Shown here piece after piece: positions 47,810 through 47,902 of a stretch of DNA of 47,902 nt. The stretch spans positions 31,781-79,682 of the forward strand of contig SWDP01000037.1 in the NCBI GenBank assembly GCA_005116885.1, given 5' to 3'. The stretch is from Nitrospira sp. Its GTDB lineage: Bacteria > Nitrospirota > Nitrospiria > Nitrospirales > Nitrospiraceae. The first letter of the stretch is position 1. Every line of letters starts with the position of its first letter. The translations under genes and the position numbers were made by a program. The notes beneath the pieces are model-generated. The model did no database searches. It had not been told where the DNA came from and was given only the letters and a program-made list of their open reading frames with translations.

Positions 47810-47902
47810 AAGTTGGTTTGCGTGTCTCGTGAATAGCCTAATCGTTGTCCAGGAACGCAGAGGCTGAAGGAGGTGTTCAATAGCATTGATACGAACAAGC
47901 TG

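Noticed and set aside
1-47902. CRISPR array, prophage, integrase or toxin-antitoxin module
   Set aside because: No regularly spaced identical repeats with unique spacers, no phage structural or integrase ORFs and no recognisable TA pair were seen in the ORF track.

Overview
The window looks like a chromosomal segment from a Nitrospira-like bacterium; this is inferred from gene content and protein style, with no search run. It is mostly housekeeping and metabolic genes. From left to right it contains: (1) a DAB-type inorganic-carbon uptake locus: a divergent DUF2294-like gene, two tandem NuoL/DabB-like proteins, a third antiporter-like membrane protein, a 1080-aa DabA (DUF2309) and a PII-like protein; (2) an assimilatory sulfur locus: Rrf2 regulator, a two-gene siroheme sulfite/nitrite reductase whose second half is fused to a TusA-like domain, an APS-reductase-type CysH, a TrpD-like protein, CysD, and a CysN-APS-kinase-like fusion interrupted by an in-frame TAG; (3) an Mrp ATPase and a PCP_red-domain protein; (4) yebC-ruvA-(Cys-rich protein)-ruvB; (5) an aromatic amino acid cluster (pheA, hisC, aroF, tyrA, aroA, then cmk, plsC, rpsA, sppA, ihf/hup) in which pheA and hisC are both truncated at one junction; (6) a second PCP_red protein with about four tandem domains; (7) assorted genes: VCBS/FG-GAP lipoprotein, D,D-carboxypeptidase, glutamate dehydrogenase, lipB, an RpoD-family sigma factor, trmI, an SDR, aroE, aroK and tRNA-Arg(TCG). 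Intergenic spaces carry a dispersed ~120-130 bp terminal-inverted-repeat element whose arms co-vary between copies. No CRISPR array, rRNA, prophage or transposase was seen. The observations most worth follow-up are the TIR family with compensatory changes, the tandem PCP_red proteins, the sulfite reductase pair with a 4-Cys motif in each half, the cysN in-frame stop, the pheA/hisC deletion junction, and the expanded DAB locus.
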